Source of the DNA: an uncultured Porphyromonadaceae bacterium
GTDB lineage: Bacteria > Bacteroidota > Bacteroidia > Bacteroidales > Muribaculaceae
DNA length: 64,000 nucleotides
NCBI GenBank assembly: GCA_947643165.1
Contig: CANRVB010000001.1
Span: 186,001-250,000 of the forward strand
Direction of reading: 5' to 3'
Of the stretch, positions 1 to 7,206 are shown one piece after another. The translations under genes were made by a program, and so were the position numbers. The notes under the pieces are model-generated. The model was not told the DNA's origin. It searched no databases and was given only the letters and a program-made list of their open reading frames with translations. Every line of letters begins with the position of its first letter. The stretch's first letter is position 1.

Positions 1-65
1 TTGAACCAAACAAAGAAGTACTGTCGATATTCTATGACTGGATCGCCAGGACAACAGCTAAATGA
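1..65 (+). CDS. 3' end of an upstream gene (partial, unknown)
   Basis: The window opens inside an apparent reading frame. Frame 3 is open from base 3 to a TGA at 63-65 and ends in a protein-like stretch, SIFYDWIARTTAK. A second frame is open to a TAA at base 78 but its composition looks less natural. Twenty residues are too few to assign a family. The 206 bases that follow hold only the promoter of the sigma-factor operon. Confidence 0.35.
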   Translation, partial: EPNKEVLSIFYDWIARTTAK

Positions 66-198
66 CTTAGGGACATAACTTTCAGGACTAAGGCAAACCA
101 TGAGTATCGCTGCCGGTATGGATGATGAGCATACCGGCGGCGATACAGTGTATATATGGGTATGGGATATGATCACTTCAAAAAAAGTTGAAAAAAGT

Positions 199-224
199 TG
201 TAACAAACCGTGAGGAGTTCCGTA
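199..224 (+). promoter_or_regulatory. ECF-type promoter of the sigma-factor operon
   Basis: TGTAAC at 199-204 is followed by a 16-bp spacer and CGTA at 221-224. This is the classical ECF layout (an AAC-containing -35, 16 bp, a CGT-containing -10), and it lies 47 bases upstream of the sigma-factor start codon. It differs from the TAnnTTTG promoters elsewhere in the window, which suggests self-activation by the encoded sigma factor. Two tandem AAAAAAGTTG copies (181-200) lead into it. Confidence 0.55.
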
Positions 225-271
225 TATAAAGTGACGGCCGGAAAATAGAGCCGCACTCCAAACGAAACAGA

Positions 272-802
272 ATGCCAACCGATCTGCTGACACAAACGTT
301 CACCCGCCTTCGCCCACGTCTGAAAGCGCTGGCCGATCGCCTGCTACAATCGCAGGATGATGCCGAAGATGCACTTCAGGAAGCCTTCTACAGGCTATGG
401 AAAAGGCAAAGCGACGATGAAGCGAAGATAGACGCAGTGAGGGTAGAAGGATTGGCTGTGACCACAGTGAGAAACCTATGTCTTGACAATCTGAGACATG
501 CGTCAGCTCACCCGCAATGGAGCCTTGATGACGAGGAAACCCACGTGATGCCCGTCGCCGCTCCAGACAAGGAAGAAGAGAGGGAGCGTGAAGAGACCCT
601 TGCAGAGGTGACAAGCGTGATCGAATCGTCTCTGACAGAACGTCAGCGAACAGTACTCTACATGAGGGATCGCGACGGATATGAGATGGAAGAGATAGCC
701 GAGCAGCTCGGTCTAAGCGAGGCCAATGTCCGCACCATTCTAAGCCGGAGCCGCAAGGTAGTGCGCGAAACATATATGAACTATACCAGACAACGAATAT
801 GA
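272..802 (+). CDS. ECF-type RNA polymerase sigma factor
   Basis: This 176-residue protein has the two-domain layout of ECF sigma factors. Region 2 spans roughly residues 10-77 and includes DDAEDALQEAFYRLW, the region 2.2 helix that binds core polymerase. Region 4 spans roughly residues 117-167, with LTERQRTVLYMRD and a helix-turn-helix (EIAEQLGLSEANVRTILSR) that reads the -35 element. An acidic, Glu-rich linker (about 86-112) joins them. It is the first gene of a five-gene operon and its stop overlaps the next start as ATGA, so the two are probably translationally coupled. An ECF-like promoter lies just upstream, pointing to autoregulation. The class is clear; the signal and target genes are unknown. 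Confidence 0.93.
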   Translation: MPTDLLTQTFTRLRPRLKALADRLLQSQDDAEDALQEAFYRLWKRQSDDEAKIDAVRVEGLAVTTVRNLCLDNLRHASAHPQWSLDDEETHVMPVAAPDKEEEREREETLAEVTSVIESSLTERQRTVLYMRDRDGYEMEEIAEQLGLSEANVRTILSRSRKVVRETYMNYTRQRI

Positions 803-1251
803 GCAGCAACAAACCAGGTATAATATACAGGCTGATCGATGCCTACTTCGAGGGGTCGACCACAACCGAAGAAGAGCGCCTGCTGAAGCAGATGCTCGCG
901 TCGCCCACACTGAAGGAGGATGACGAAATCAGAGCCGCACGCGCCGTTCTTGGATTTGCGGCCGCTGCGAACCGAACACCGAAAATACGCCGGCAATCGG
1001 GCCATAAGTGGCTGATCGCAGCAGCAATGACGGGCCTGAGCATAGCTGTGTGTGCCACATTGATGCTGACGGCAACACATGGAGAGCAGAGCACCGCCGT
1101 AATATATGCCCAGGGACGTGAGCTACATAACGTAGATCTGGCACTGGCGGCAATGCACAGCCAACTCAGCGATATAGGCGAGGCCAATCTTGCCGAGCCT
1201 GAAGGCGCGGTATCTCTGTTGCGCGAATTCGGAGACTCATGGAGTGAATAA
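799..1251 (+). CDS. Small single-pass membrane protein, probable anti-sigma factor
   Basis: The protein has 150 residues. The N-terminal cytoplasmic part (about 1-70) starts with LIDAYFEGSTTTEEERLL, resembling the short helical anti-sigma domains that follow ECF genes in Bacteroidales. One transmembrane helix (71-92) comes next, then a roughly 58-residue periplasmic tail with no recognisable domain. Its ATG overlaps the sigma-factor stop codon by 4 nt. Position, topology and coupling support a role holding the sigma factor at the membrane. There is no FecR-type periplasmic domain, so signalling from a TonB receptor is not indicated. The function is inferred from context. Confidence 0.65.
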   Translation: MSSNKPGIIYRLIDAYFEGSTTTEEERLLKQMLASPTLKEDDEIRAARAVLGFAAAANRTPKIRRQSGHKWLIAAAMTGLSIAVCATLMLTATHGEQSTAVIYAQGRELHNVDLALAAMHSQLSDIGEANLAEPEGAVSLLREFGDSWSE

Positions 1252-1270
1252 CAGTCAGAACCAAATAAAT

Positions 1271-1732
1271 ATGAAACATCATCACATAACCAATCTGAAG
1301 CGGCGAATTGCTATGCTTGCCATAGTACTTGTCAGCGCCGTAATTCCGGTGTTAGCCCAAAGTGATCTGGCCATAGGCCAGCTGTTTGACGGCCGCTTCC
1401 GAAACGATGTAAATGCGCAGGAGACAATCATGACAGGAGATGTAATGAAGAAATACAATATCTCCACATTCAGGTCGCTCACATTCACAAACAACGAAAA
1501 GATAGCCCAAAATATAGCTCCCCTTGTGAAACTCGACGGCGAGAAGGCCGTGAGCAAGGAGGTGAAGATGAAAAACGGCGAACTGTTCGGCGCGTTCTAC
1601 GAGCTGCCAAAAAAGTCAGGCAAACGACGCTACATATTCTATCTGAACCGCTTTCTCACCGGCGGCAATAAGCTGATAATAATCTACATAGACGGCAAGG
1701 TAGATTTAGAAGAACTTAAATCACTCATGTAA
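1271..1732 (+). CDS. Secreted protein of unknown function (DUF6108-like)
   Basis: An in-frame start exists at 1190, but it lies inside the preceding gene. The ATG at 1271 gives a 153-residue protein with a basic N-terminus, a hydrophobic core and a signal-peptidase site near VLAQS (about residue 30), so I prefer it. The mature part (IGQLFDGRF, TFRSLTF, RRYIFYLNRF) recalls a small Bacteroidales periplasmic family I associate with DUF6108 or DUF4252; this is from memory and unchecked. Such proteins often follow ECF sigma/anti-sigma pairs. It is third in the operon, 19 nt after the previous stop. It could be a regulated output or a periplasmic sensor. Confidence 0.6.
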   Translation: MKHHHITNLKRRIAMLAIVLVSAVIPVLAQSDLAIGQLFDGRFRNDVNAQETIMTGDVMKKYNISTFRSLTFTNNEKIAQNIAPLVKLDGEKAVSKEVKMKNGELFGAFYELPKKSGKRRYIFYLNRFLTGGNKLIIIYIDGKVDLEELKSLM

Positions 1733-1754
1733 GACAACTATTTAACGATCAACA

Positions 1755-2864
1755 ATGAAAAAGATCATAGTTTCAACTATAATGGCGATGGCATCTGTGC
1801 TTGCAGCTTTCGCACAGACAGAAATAACAGAGACAGCCAAGAAGTATGACATAACTTCGGCCGACACGCTGCAAGTGACAGAATCGGGAGTGTCAGAACT
1901 GCTACGGATGGTTGGCTCAGCAAAACTCAATATATGGAGCAGCAATGGTGACAAGCAGCTAATCATCATAGTTGTAAAAGACAATGAGGCAACCAGAAGC
2001 ATACTCAACAGCGATGTAGCCGTGGCAGATACGATGTACCTGTCGGCAGAAAAGGGCGCAACACTGATAGCTGACCAAAAATCAGCGGTATTGCCGGGCA
2101 TAGGCAACGGAAACAAAGTGACCGTTGAGGTAGTATCGCCTTATGCCGCAAACAGACGGTATAAAAGGGTTGAAATGGATGAGGACAACGACACAAAGTC
2201 GATATGGGACATAGAAAATCCATTCAGCCGCTTATACAGCCTAAGCAAAAGACAGCCAAAGCGACAAAGTAGAAAACCATACGGGGTGACAACAGCATTC
2301 AAAAACATATATGTAGGCGGCGTTATAGCAACCGATGCACCCGATGGCATATCATCGTCGTGGGAGGCCGGTGTGGCCAATGTGATAGCCGGAGAATGGC
2401 GTTTCTCACGCACATCGTCCATATCGATAGGCGCCGGTTTCGGATTCAGCCAGGTAAGAGTGCGCAAAGGAATGATACCAGTTTCCGAAAACGGGAAACT
2501 ACTGTTGACCACTGCGCCACAGGACGCCGTAAAAGCCGATGGCATGATCCATAATTTCCATTTCTCAATACCACTGATGTATACTCAGAAGTTCAACCGA
2601 TCGTTCGGCCTGAGCCTTGGCGCTGAACTGCACCTCAACACCTACTCACATGCCACAGCCACGGTAAAGGACAAGGAGGGAATATCAACAAAAACATCAT
2701 ACAAGGGCCTTCACCAACGCATGGCCACACCCTCGCTTGTAGCAATACTCGGCTGGACGCAGGCTGCGGGCGTGTATGTGAGATATAATCCAGTGAGACT
2801 GTGGGATGAGGCTTACGGGCCACAATACCGCACCTGGGCTATAGGACTCTCGCTATCTTTCTAA
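1755..2864 (+). CDS. Outer-membrane barrel protein with N-terminal periplasmic domain
   Basis: This 369-residue protein has a signal peptide (about 1-20, ending AAFAQ). A soluble domain follows (about 22-130, rich in short beta strands and acidic residues). A strongly basic linker (SKRQPKRQSRKP, near 163-174) leads to a C-terminal stretch (about 178-369) of alternating hydrophobic strands ending in Phe, as expected of a porin-like barrel of 8 or more strands. It is fourth in the ECF operon, 22 nt after the previous gene. A soluble domain plus barrel could couple the outer membrane to a periplasmic partner. Ile is often encoded by ATA, as in the rest of this operon. No specific family is recognised. 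Confidence 0.6.
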   Translation: MKKIIVSTIMAMASVLAAFAQTEITETAKKYDITSADTLQVTESGVSELLRMVGSAKLNIWSSNGDKQLIIIVVKDNEATRSILNSDVAVADTMYLSAEKGATLIADQKSAVLPGIGNGNKVTVEVVSPYAANRRYKRVEMDEDNDTKSIWDIENPFSRLYSLSKRQPKRQSRKPYGVTTAFKNIYVGGVIATDAPDGISSSWEAGVANVIAGEWRFSRTSSISIGAGFGFSQVRVRKGMIPVSENGKLLLTTAPQDAVKADGMIHNFHFSIPLMYTQKFNRSFGLSLGAELHLNTYSHATATVKDKEGISTKTSYKGLHQRMATPSLVAILGWTQAAGVYVRYNPVRLWDEAYGPQYRTWAIGLSLSF

Positions 2865-2903
2865 GAAAACATTATCACACGACCTAATCCCAACACAACA
2901 ATC

Positions 2904-3740
2904 ATGAAACTCAATAGAATAATCGGTATAGCCATGTGTATGGCCGTCACGATACCTGCATTTGCGGCCAACACGGCAGATGGCTCCAATGATATAGAGA
3001 ATGTGAATACAAACGGCACGACAATCGTTATCACCCAAAATAATGAGATAGCCGACCGGAACTATGACGACGATGACCAGACAGTAGTAATACGTCTGGG
3101 CAATGACAAGGTATTATGGCGGTCATCAGAGCATTTCGAAATGATATGCGGAGGATTGACATTAGGATTCACAGGGGCTCCAGGCCATCCCGGCAATATG
3201 CCTATAGAGATGGGCAAGTCGCTTGAAATAGGATGGATGAATATAATAGGAGTGAAGTATCACACTCATGGATTCTCGGCATCGGTAGGTTTCGGTCTGA
3301 ACTGGCGTAACTACAAGATAAGCACGCAAGACTACCGGTTTGACTGCGAGGGTGGAAATATCATCACCGCACCATATCCGGATGGAAGTACCCCGAGAAA
3401 CTCGCGACTGAAGATATTCACCATGCAGGTGCCTGTGCTGTTCACGCAGAAGATGCCCTTCAAACTGTTCAGACAGCAGCAAAGCGTCACGGCAGGCGTG
3501 ATACTCGGCTATAGCAGCCACGGCTCGCTTCTGACCCGCTGGACCGACAGTAACGGGCAGAAAGTGAAGCAATCGAGCAATCACATAGGTCACCGCCGAT
3601 TCACTTACGATCTGTATGGATCGATAGGACTGTCGCATTACTTCGGCATATATGTGAAATATTCGCCATTGAGCGTTTTGCGCGGCAGCGGACAACCCTC
3701 GTTCCACACCTTGTCGACAGGAGTGGTAGTGACACTATAA
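2904..3740 (+). CDS. Outer-membrane beta-barrel protein
   Basis: The 278-residue protein has a signal peptide (about 1-22, ending PAFAAN). A short polar, acidic segment (DRNYDDDDQ, about 52-60) follows, and the rest is alternating strands with glycine and aromatic residues (GFSASVGFGLNWRNY, HYFGIYVKYSPL). The C-terminus VVVTL fits the terminal strand of a barrel recognised by BamA. It is the last gene of the ECF operon, 39 nt after the other barrel gene, to which it is similar in layout but not obviously in sequence. It is probably a small structural or sensory porin-like protein; no substrate can be inferred. Confidence 0.6.
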   Translation: MKLNRIIGIAMCMAVTIPAFAANTADGSNDIENVNTNGTTIVITQNNEIADRNYDDDDQTVVIRLGNDKVLWRSSEHFEMICGGLTLGFTGAPGHPGNMPIEMGKSLEIGWMNIIGVKYHTHGFSASVGFGLNWRNYKISTQDYRFDCEGGNIITAPYPDGSTPRNSRLKIFTMQVPVLFTQKMPFKLFRQQQSVTAGVILGYSSHGSLLTRWTDSNGQKVKQSSNHIGHRRFTYDLYGSIGLSHYFGIYVKYSPLSVLRGSGQPSFHTLSTGVVVTL

Positions 3741-3762
3741 AGCCTATATCGGGAAAAATAGC

Positions 3763-3770
3763 TAACTTAG
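3763..3770 (+). promoter_or_regulatory. Probable -7 element for the FocA-like gene
   Basis: TAACTTAG differs from the Bacteroidetes consensus TAnnTTTG at one position and lies 37 nt upstream of the start codon at 3808. No good -33 element is visible. Confidence 0.3.
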
Positions 3771-3807
3771 CGGTCGGAAATCAAATTTAAGCTATCAATC
3801 CAACCGC

Positions 3808-4623
3808 ATGAAGATTCTGACACCACAGCAAATAGCTGAAGCCTCGCTCGAAGCGGGACGCAAAAAAGCATCTCTCACATCGGCCACGACCCGTCTGATA
3901 GTCCAGGCGGTCGTGGCCGGATGTTATATAGCCCTCGGCGGTACCCTGTCGCTGCTCATAGGCCAGGGTATGGGTGAAGCATCGCAAGGCAATCCTGCGC
4001 TGCCCAAGATATTGTCGGGAGCGATGTTTCCGATAGGTCTGATACTCATAGTAGTGCTTGGAGGTGAACTATTCACCGGCAACAATGCCCTGCTGATGCC
4101 CGGCTGCATGAAGCGCCACTTCGGTCCGGGAACAGTAGTGCGCAACTGGTCGCTCGTATATCTGGGAAATTTTGCGGGAGCTCTGACATTTGCCTACGTG
4201 ATGGTGTATGCCGCCGGGCTGACGGGAGCAGATCCATGGCACAGCTCCATAATAGGGATGGCCGAGATGAAGTGCTCACTGCCATGGTCTACAGTACTGA
4301 TCCGCGGAATAGGAGCCAACTGGTGTGTATGCCTTGCGGTGTGGCTCGCTCTATCGGGCCATACACTGCTGGAGAAGATGGCTGGCTGCTGGCTTCCGGT
4401 AATGGCATTTGTGGCACTCGGCTATGAGCATTGCGTGGCCAATATGTTTTTCATACCTCTCGGCATGATGGAGGGAGCCAACGTGACAGCCGGAGCATTT
4501 ATCGTAAACAATCTAATACCTGCAACTATAGGCAATATAATAGGGGGCGCACTGTTTGTGGGATGCCTGTCGACATGGATGCATCTGAGGAGCAGCAACA
4601 ATGCCGACAGCAGCACCAGATGA
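3808..4623 (+). CDS. Formate/nitrite transporter family protein
   Basis: This 271-residue integral membrane protein belongs to the FNT family (FocA/NirC type), pentameric channels for small monovalent anions such as formate or nitrite. About six hydrophobic segments can be followed. The family signatures are present: GELFTGN at 86-92, the segment GYEHCVANMFFIPLGM with the likely central histidine at 208, and NLIPATIGNIIGG near the last helix. It is a monocistronic gene in a mostly housekeeping stretch. No pyruvate formate-lyase, nitrite reductase or hydrosulfide-related gene is adjacent, so formate, nitrite and hydrosulfide cannot be told apart. The polar C-terminus (SSNNADSSTR) is probably cytoplasmic. 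Confidence 0.88.
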   Translation: MKILTPQQIAEASLEAGRKKASLTSATTRLIVQAVVAGCYIALGGTLSLLIGQGMGEASQGNPALPKILSGAMFPIGLILIVVLGGELFTGNNALLMPGCMKRHFGPGTVVRNWSLVYLGNFAGALTFAYVMVYAAGLTGADPWHSSIIGMAEMKCSLPWSTVLIRGIGANWCVCLAVWLALSGHTLLEKMAGCWLPVMAFVALGYEHCVANMFFIPLGMMEGANVTAGAFIVNNLIPATIGNIIGGALFVGCLSTWMHLRSSNNADSSTR

Positions 4624-4685
4624 ACCCAAGCAAGTTTTATTACATTAATCTATAGAAGGAACAGCCATTTATTAAAAAAAATTCG

Positions 4686-4693
4686 TAACTTCG
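4686..4693 (+). promoter_or_regulatory. Probable -7 element for the aldolase gene
   Basis: TAACTTCG, one mismatch from TAnnTTTG, is followed by GCAGTCGG, the same downstream octamer seen after the patatin-gene promoter. The resulting leader is about 65 nt. Confidence 0.45.
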
Positions 4694-4762
4694 CAGTCGG
4701 TATTCCATACCAACCCCGTAAGTAAAAACAACAATTACTAACCCATTATAATCTATAGCTCA

Positions 4763-5758
4763 ATGGTAAGTTACAAAGACTTAGGCCTGGTGAACACCCG
4801 TGAGATGTTTGCTAAAGCCATCAAGGGCGGCTATGCCATCCCCGCTTTCAACTTCAACAATATGGAGCAGCTGCAGGCTATCATCAAGGCCGCAGCCGAA
4901 GAAAAGAGCCCTGTAATCCTTCAGGTATCGAAGGGTGCGCGCAACTATGCCAACGCTACCCTGCTCCGCTACATGGCACAGGGTGCAGTAGCATATGCCA
5001 AGGAACTCGGCTGGGAGAATCCCCAGATCGTTCTTCACCTTGACCATGGTGACAGCTTCGAGCTTTGCAAGAGCTGCATCGACAATGGTTTCTCTTCGGT
5101 GATGATCGATGGTTCACACCTGCCTTATGAGGAAAACGTAGCTCTGACAAAGAAGGTTGTAGACTACGCTCACCAGTTTGACGTAACAGTTGAAGGCGAA
5201 CTCGGCGTACTGGCCGGTGTCGAGGATGAAGTTTCCGCTGACCACCACACCTACACCGATCCTGAAGAGGTAATTGATTTCGCTACCCGCACAGGTTGCG
5301 ACAGCCTCGCTATATCGATCGGCACAAGCCACGGCGCATACAAGTTCACACCCGAGCAGTGCACACGCAACGCAGAGGGTCGCCTGGTTCCGCCCCCATT
5401 GGCATTCGATGTGCTTGATGCAGTAATGGAGAAGCTCCCCGGTTTCCCCATCGTACTTCACGGTTCTTCTTCAGTGCCCCAAGAGTATGTAGACACCATC
5501 AACAAGTATGGCGGCAAGCTGCCCGATGCTATCGGTATTCCCGAAGAGGAGCTGCGCAAGGCTGCAAAGAGCGCTGTATGCAAGATCAACATCGACTCTG
5601 ACAGCCGTCTGGCCATGACCGCCGCTGTACGCGAAGTATTCGCCACCAAGCCCGGCGAATTTGACCCGCGCAAGTATCTCGGCCCGGCCCGCGACGAAAT
5701 GGAGCGCCTCTACAAGCACAAGATCACTAACGTTCTTGGCAGCAACGGCAAGGCATAA
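4763..5758 (+). CDS. fba: Class II fructose-bisphosphate aldolase
   Basis: The 331-residue enzyme is a zinc-dependent class II aldolase that reversibly splits fructose 1,6-bisphosphate into dihydroxyacetone phosphate and glyceraldehyde 3-phosphate in glycolysis and gluconeogenesis. Visible features are PAFNFNNMEQ near the N-terminus, LHLDHGD with the catalytic Asp and zinc-binding His at about 94-95, EGELGVLAGVEDE, AISIGTSHGAYK, and the phosphate-binding VLHGSSSVP. Length and motifs fit the longer type common in Bacteroidota. Codons strongly favour ATC and other C-ending forms, as expected of an abundant protein. It is monocistronic, with a promoter upstream and a clear terminator after the stop. 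Confidence 0.96.
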   Translation: MVSYKDLGLVNTREMFAKAIKGGYAIPAFNFNNMEQLQAIIKAAAEEKSPVILQVSKGARNYANATLLRYMAQGAVAYAKELGWENPQIVLHLDHGDSFELCKSCIDNGFSSVMIDGSHLPYEENVALTKKVVDYAHQFDVTVEGELGVLAGVEDEVSADHHTYTDPEEVIDFATRTGCDSLAISIGTSHGAYKFTPEQCTRNAEGRLVPPPLAFDVLDAVMEKLPGFPIVLHGSSSVPQEYVDTINKYGGKLPDAIGIPEEELRKAAKSAVCKINIDSDSRLAMTAAVREVFATKPGEFDPRKYLGPARDEMERLYKHKITNVLGSNGKA

Positions 5759-5783
5759 TAATCCCTACGTTGAAACGATACGG

Positions 5784-5820
5784 GAGTCTGTCACATAAAA
5801 GTGGCAGACTCTTTTTTTTT
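5784..5820 (+). terminator. Rho-independent terminator after fba
   Basis: An 11-bp stem (GAGTCTGTCAC at 5784-5794 with GTGGCAGACTC at 5801-5811, one G-U pair), a 6-nt loop and nine T residues form a textbook terminator 25 nt after the aldolase stop. Confidence 0.92.
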
Positions 5821-5868
5821 ATGCCGCACAACATAATATGGCTGATAGGAAATCTCAGAATAATAATA

Positions 5869-5876
5869 TATATTTG
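5869..5876 (+). promoter_or_regulatory. -7 element (TATATTTG) for the Xer recombinase gene
   Basis: An exact TAnnTTTG match ends 8 nt before the ATG at 5885, so the transcript would be nearly leaderless. No clear -33 TTTG is seen. Confidence 0.5.
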
Positions 5877-5884
5877 CCAGCGAC

Positions 5885-6781
5885 ATGATCAATGAATTTC
5901 TGACATACATGCAAGCCGAGCTCGGACGCTCGCCGAATACCCTCAAGGCCTACCGCACCGACCTGGAGCAATGGCAAAGGTATGTCGTGGCTAATGACGG
6001 CCAATTTGACCCAATGAATGCCACCCAGACCCAGCTGCGCGGCTGGATAGCCGAACTTGCCAAGAATGGAGTAGGCGTTGCATCGCTACGGCGCAAGGTC
6101 GTGTCACTCCGCACTTTCTTTTTCTACCTGATGAAGCGGCACGGACTTGACAGCAATCCGGCCTCCGATCTGAATCCGGGACGAATGCCCAAACGACTCC
6201 CGGTCTACATAAAACCGTCGGAAACCAAAGCAATGCTCGATGCACCTCTCGATGCCGATGACTTCAACTCCGTACGCGACAGACTCGTGATAGATATGCT
6301 CTACTCCACGGGTATACGCTGCTCCGAACTGATGGGGCTGACCGAAGGTGCGGTTGACACGGGCAGATGTGAACTAAAAGTGCATGGAAAACGTAATAAG
6401 GATAGAATAATCCCATTTGGCAACGAGCTTGCCGAAATGATAGGACTATACCGACACCTAAGAGAAAACATAACCGGCCAGTCGGCTCCCAGCGATCCGT
6501 TTTTCATAAGAGATGCCGACGGACGGCCACTATATCGCAAGATGATCTACGCAATCGTGCATAACGAAATGATGGGACGCGTCCACTCCTCGCGGATGAG
6601 TCCACACGTGCTCCGCCATTCGTTTGCCTCGGATATGCTGAACAACGGAGCCTCGCTCAACGCCGTCCAGCAACTACTGGGCCACAGTTCGCTGGCTACA
6701 ACACAGATCTACACGCATATCACGTTTCGTGATCTAAAACAGAATTATCTAACCGCACATCCGCGTGCACAAAAAAAGTAG
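5885..6781 (+). CDS. Tyrosine recombinase of the XerC/XerD type
   Basis: The 298-residue protein has the size and domain order of Xer recombinases, which resolve chromosome dimers at dif during division. The N-terminal SAM-like DNA-binding domain (about 1-85) contains RSPNTLKAYRTDLEQW. The catalytic domain carries the expected set: R145 in GIRCSEL, H241 and R244 in HVLRHSF, H267 in GHSSL and nucleophile Y276 in TTQIYTH. It lies 17 nt before the hibernation-factor gene and is probably co-transcribed with it. There are no mobile-element features nearby, so a housekeeping role is more likely than integrase function. XerC and XerD cannot be told apart from sequence alone. Confidence 0.93.
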   Translation: MINEFLTYMQAELGRSPNTLKAYRTDLEQWQRYVVANDGQFDPMNATQTQLRGWIAELAKNGVGVASLRRKVVSLRTFFFYLMKRHGLDSNPASDLNPGRMPKRLPVYIKPSETKAMLDAPLDADDFNSVRDRLVIDMLYSTGIRCSELMGLTEGAVDTGRCELKVHGKRNKDRIIPFGNELAEMIGLYRHLRENITGQSAPSDPFFIRDADGRPLYRKMIYAIVHNEMMGRVHSSRMSPHVLRHSFASDMLNNGASLNAVQQLLGHSSLATTQIYTHITFRDLKQNYLTAHPRAQKK

Positions 6782-6798
6782 GAGGACTTCAGACTACT

Positions 6799-7092
6799 AT
6801 GGACATCCGTATCAATGCTATTCACTTCGACATCTCCGACCGTCTGACAGAGTTTATAAACAAGAAGGCAGAGCGTCTGGCACGCCGCAATGTAGATATA
6901 ACCGCAGTCGATGCATCGCTCAAGGTGATCAAGCCGGAAACAGCCATGAACAAGGAGGCTTGTATCAAGATCACCATGCCCGGAGTAGACGAGATCGTAG
7001 CCACCAAACAGGCTGACACGTTTGAGGAAGCCGTAGACCTGTGCATGGACGCCGTCGATCATCAGCTCGCAAAAATAAAAGGGCGTAAATAA
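6799..7092 (+). CDS. hpf: Short-form ribosome hibernation promoting factor (HPF/RaiA family)
   Basis: This 97-residue protein fits the short HPF/YfiA family. These proteins bind the decoding centre of the 30S subunit and silence or dimerise ribosomes in stationary phase. Visible family features are the N-terminal strand and helix (DIRINAIHFDISDRLTEFINKK), a central strand segment, and the C-terminal helix TFEEAVDLCMDAVDHQLAK. It lacks the C-terminal dimerisation domain of long HPF. It follows the recombinase gene closely, and an AGGAGG sits 13 nt before its start, unusual in a phylum that relies little on Shine-Dalgarno pairing. It converges on rpsA. Confidence 0.92.
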   Translation: MDIRINAIHFDISDRLTEFINKKAERLARRNVDITAVDASLKVIKPETAMNKEACIKITMPGVDEIVATKQADTFEEAVDLCMDAVDHQLAKIKGRK

Positions 7093-7132
7093 TCAGCCCG
7101 TATATCCGGACTCATAACTTTCAAAATCATAC

Positions 7133-7174
7133 AAAAAGTGTCGCCCCCGGCTCTGGAATCAGAGCCGGGGGCGA
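7133..7174 (-). terminator. Terminator of rpsA, probably shared with hpf
   Basis: A perfect 15-bp GC-rich stem (7141-7155 with 7160-7174) with loop GAAT. On the minus strand it is followed by CACTTTTTG, giving a five-T tract at 7133-7137. The plus-strand side has only a weak T-rich tail, so termination from hpf is less certain. Confidence 0.85.
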
Positions 7175-7206
7175 TCATTTATCTCAGTAAGTGACTGACG
7201 GGAATA

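Noticed and set aside
1190-1270. Longer version of the third ECF-operon gene
   Set aside because: The extension overlaps the preceding gene by about 60 nt and would bury the signal peptide, so the ATG at 1271 is preferred.
5885-6781. Integrase of a mobile element
   Set aside because: No attachment repeats, excision gene or foreign cargo nearby. Size and context fit a housekeeping Xer recombinase.
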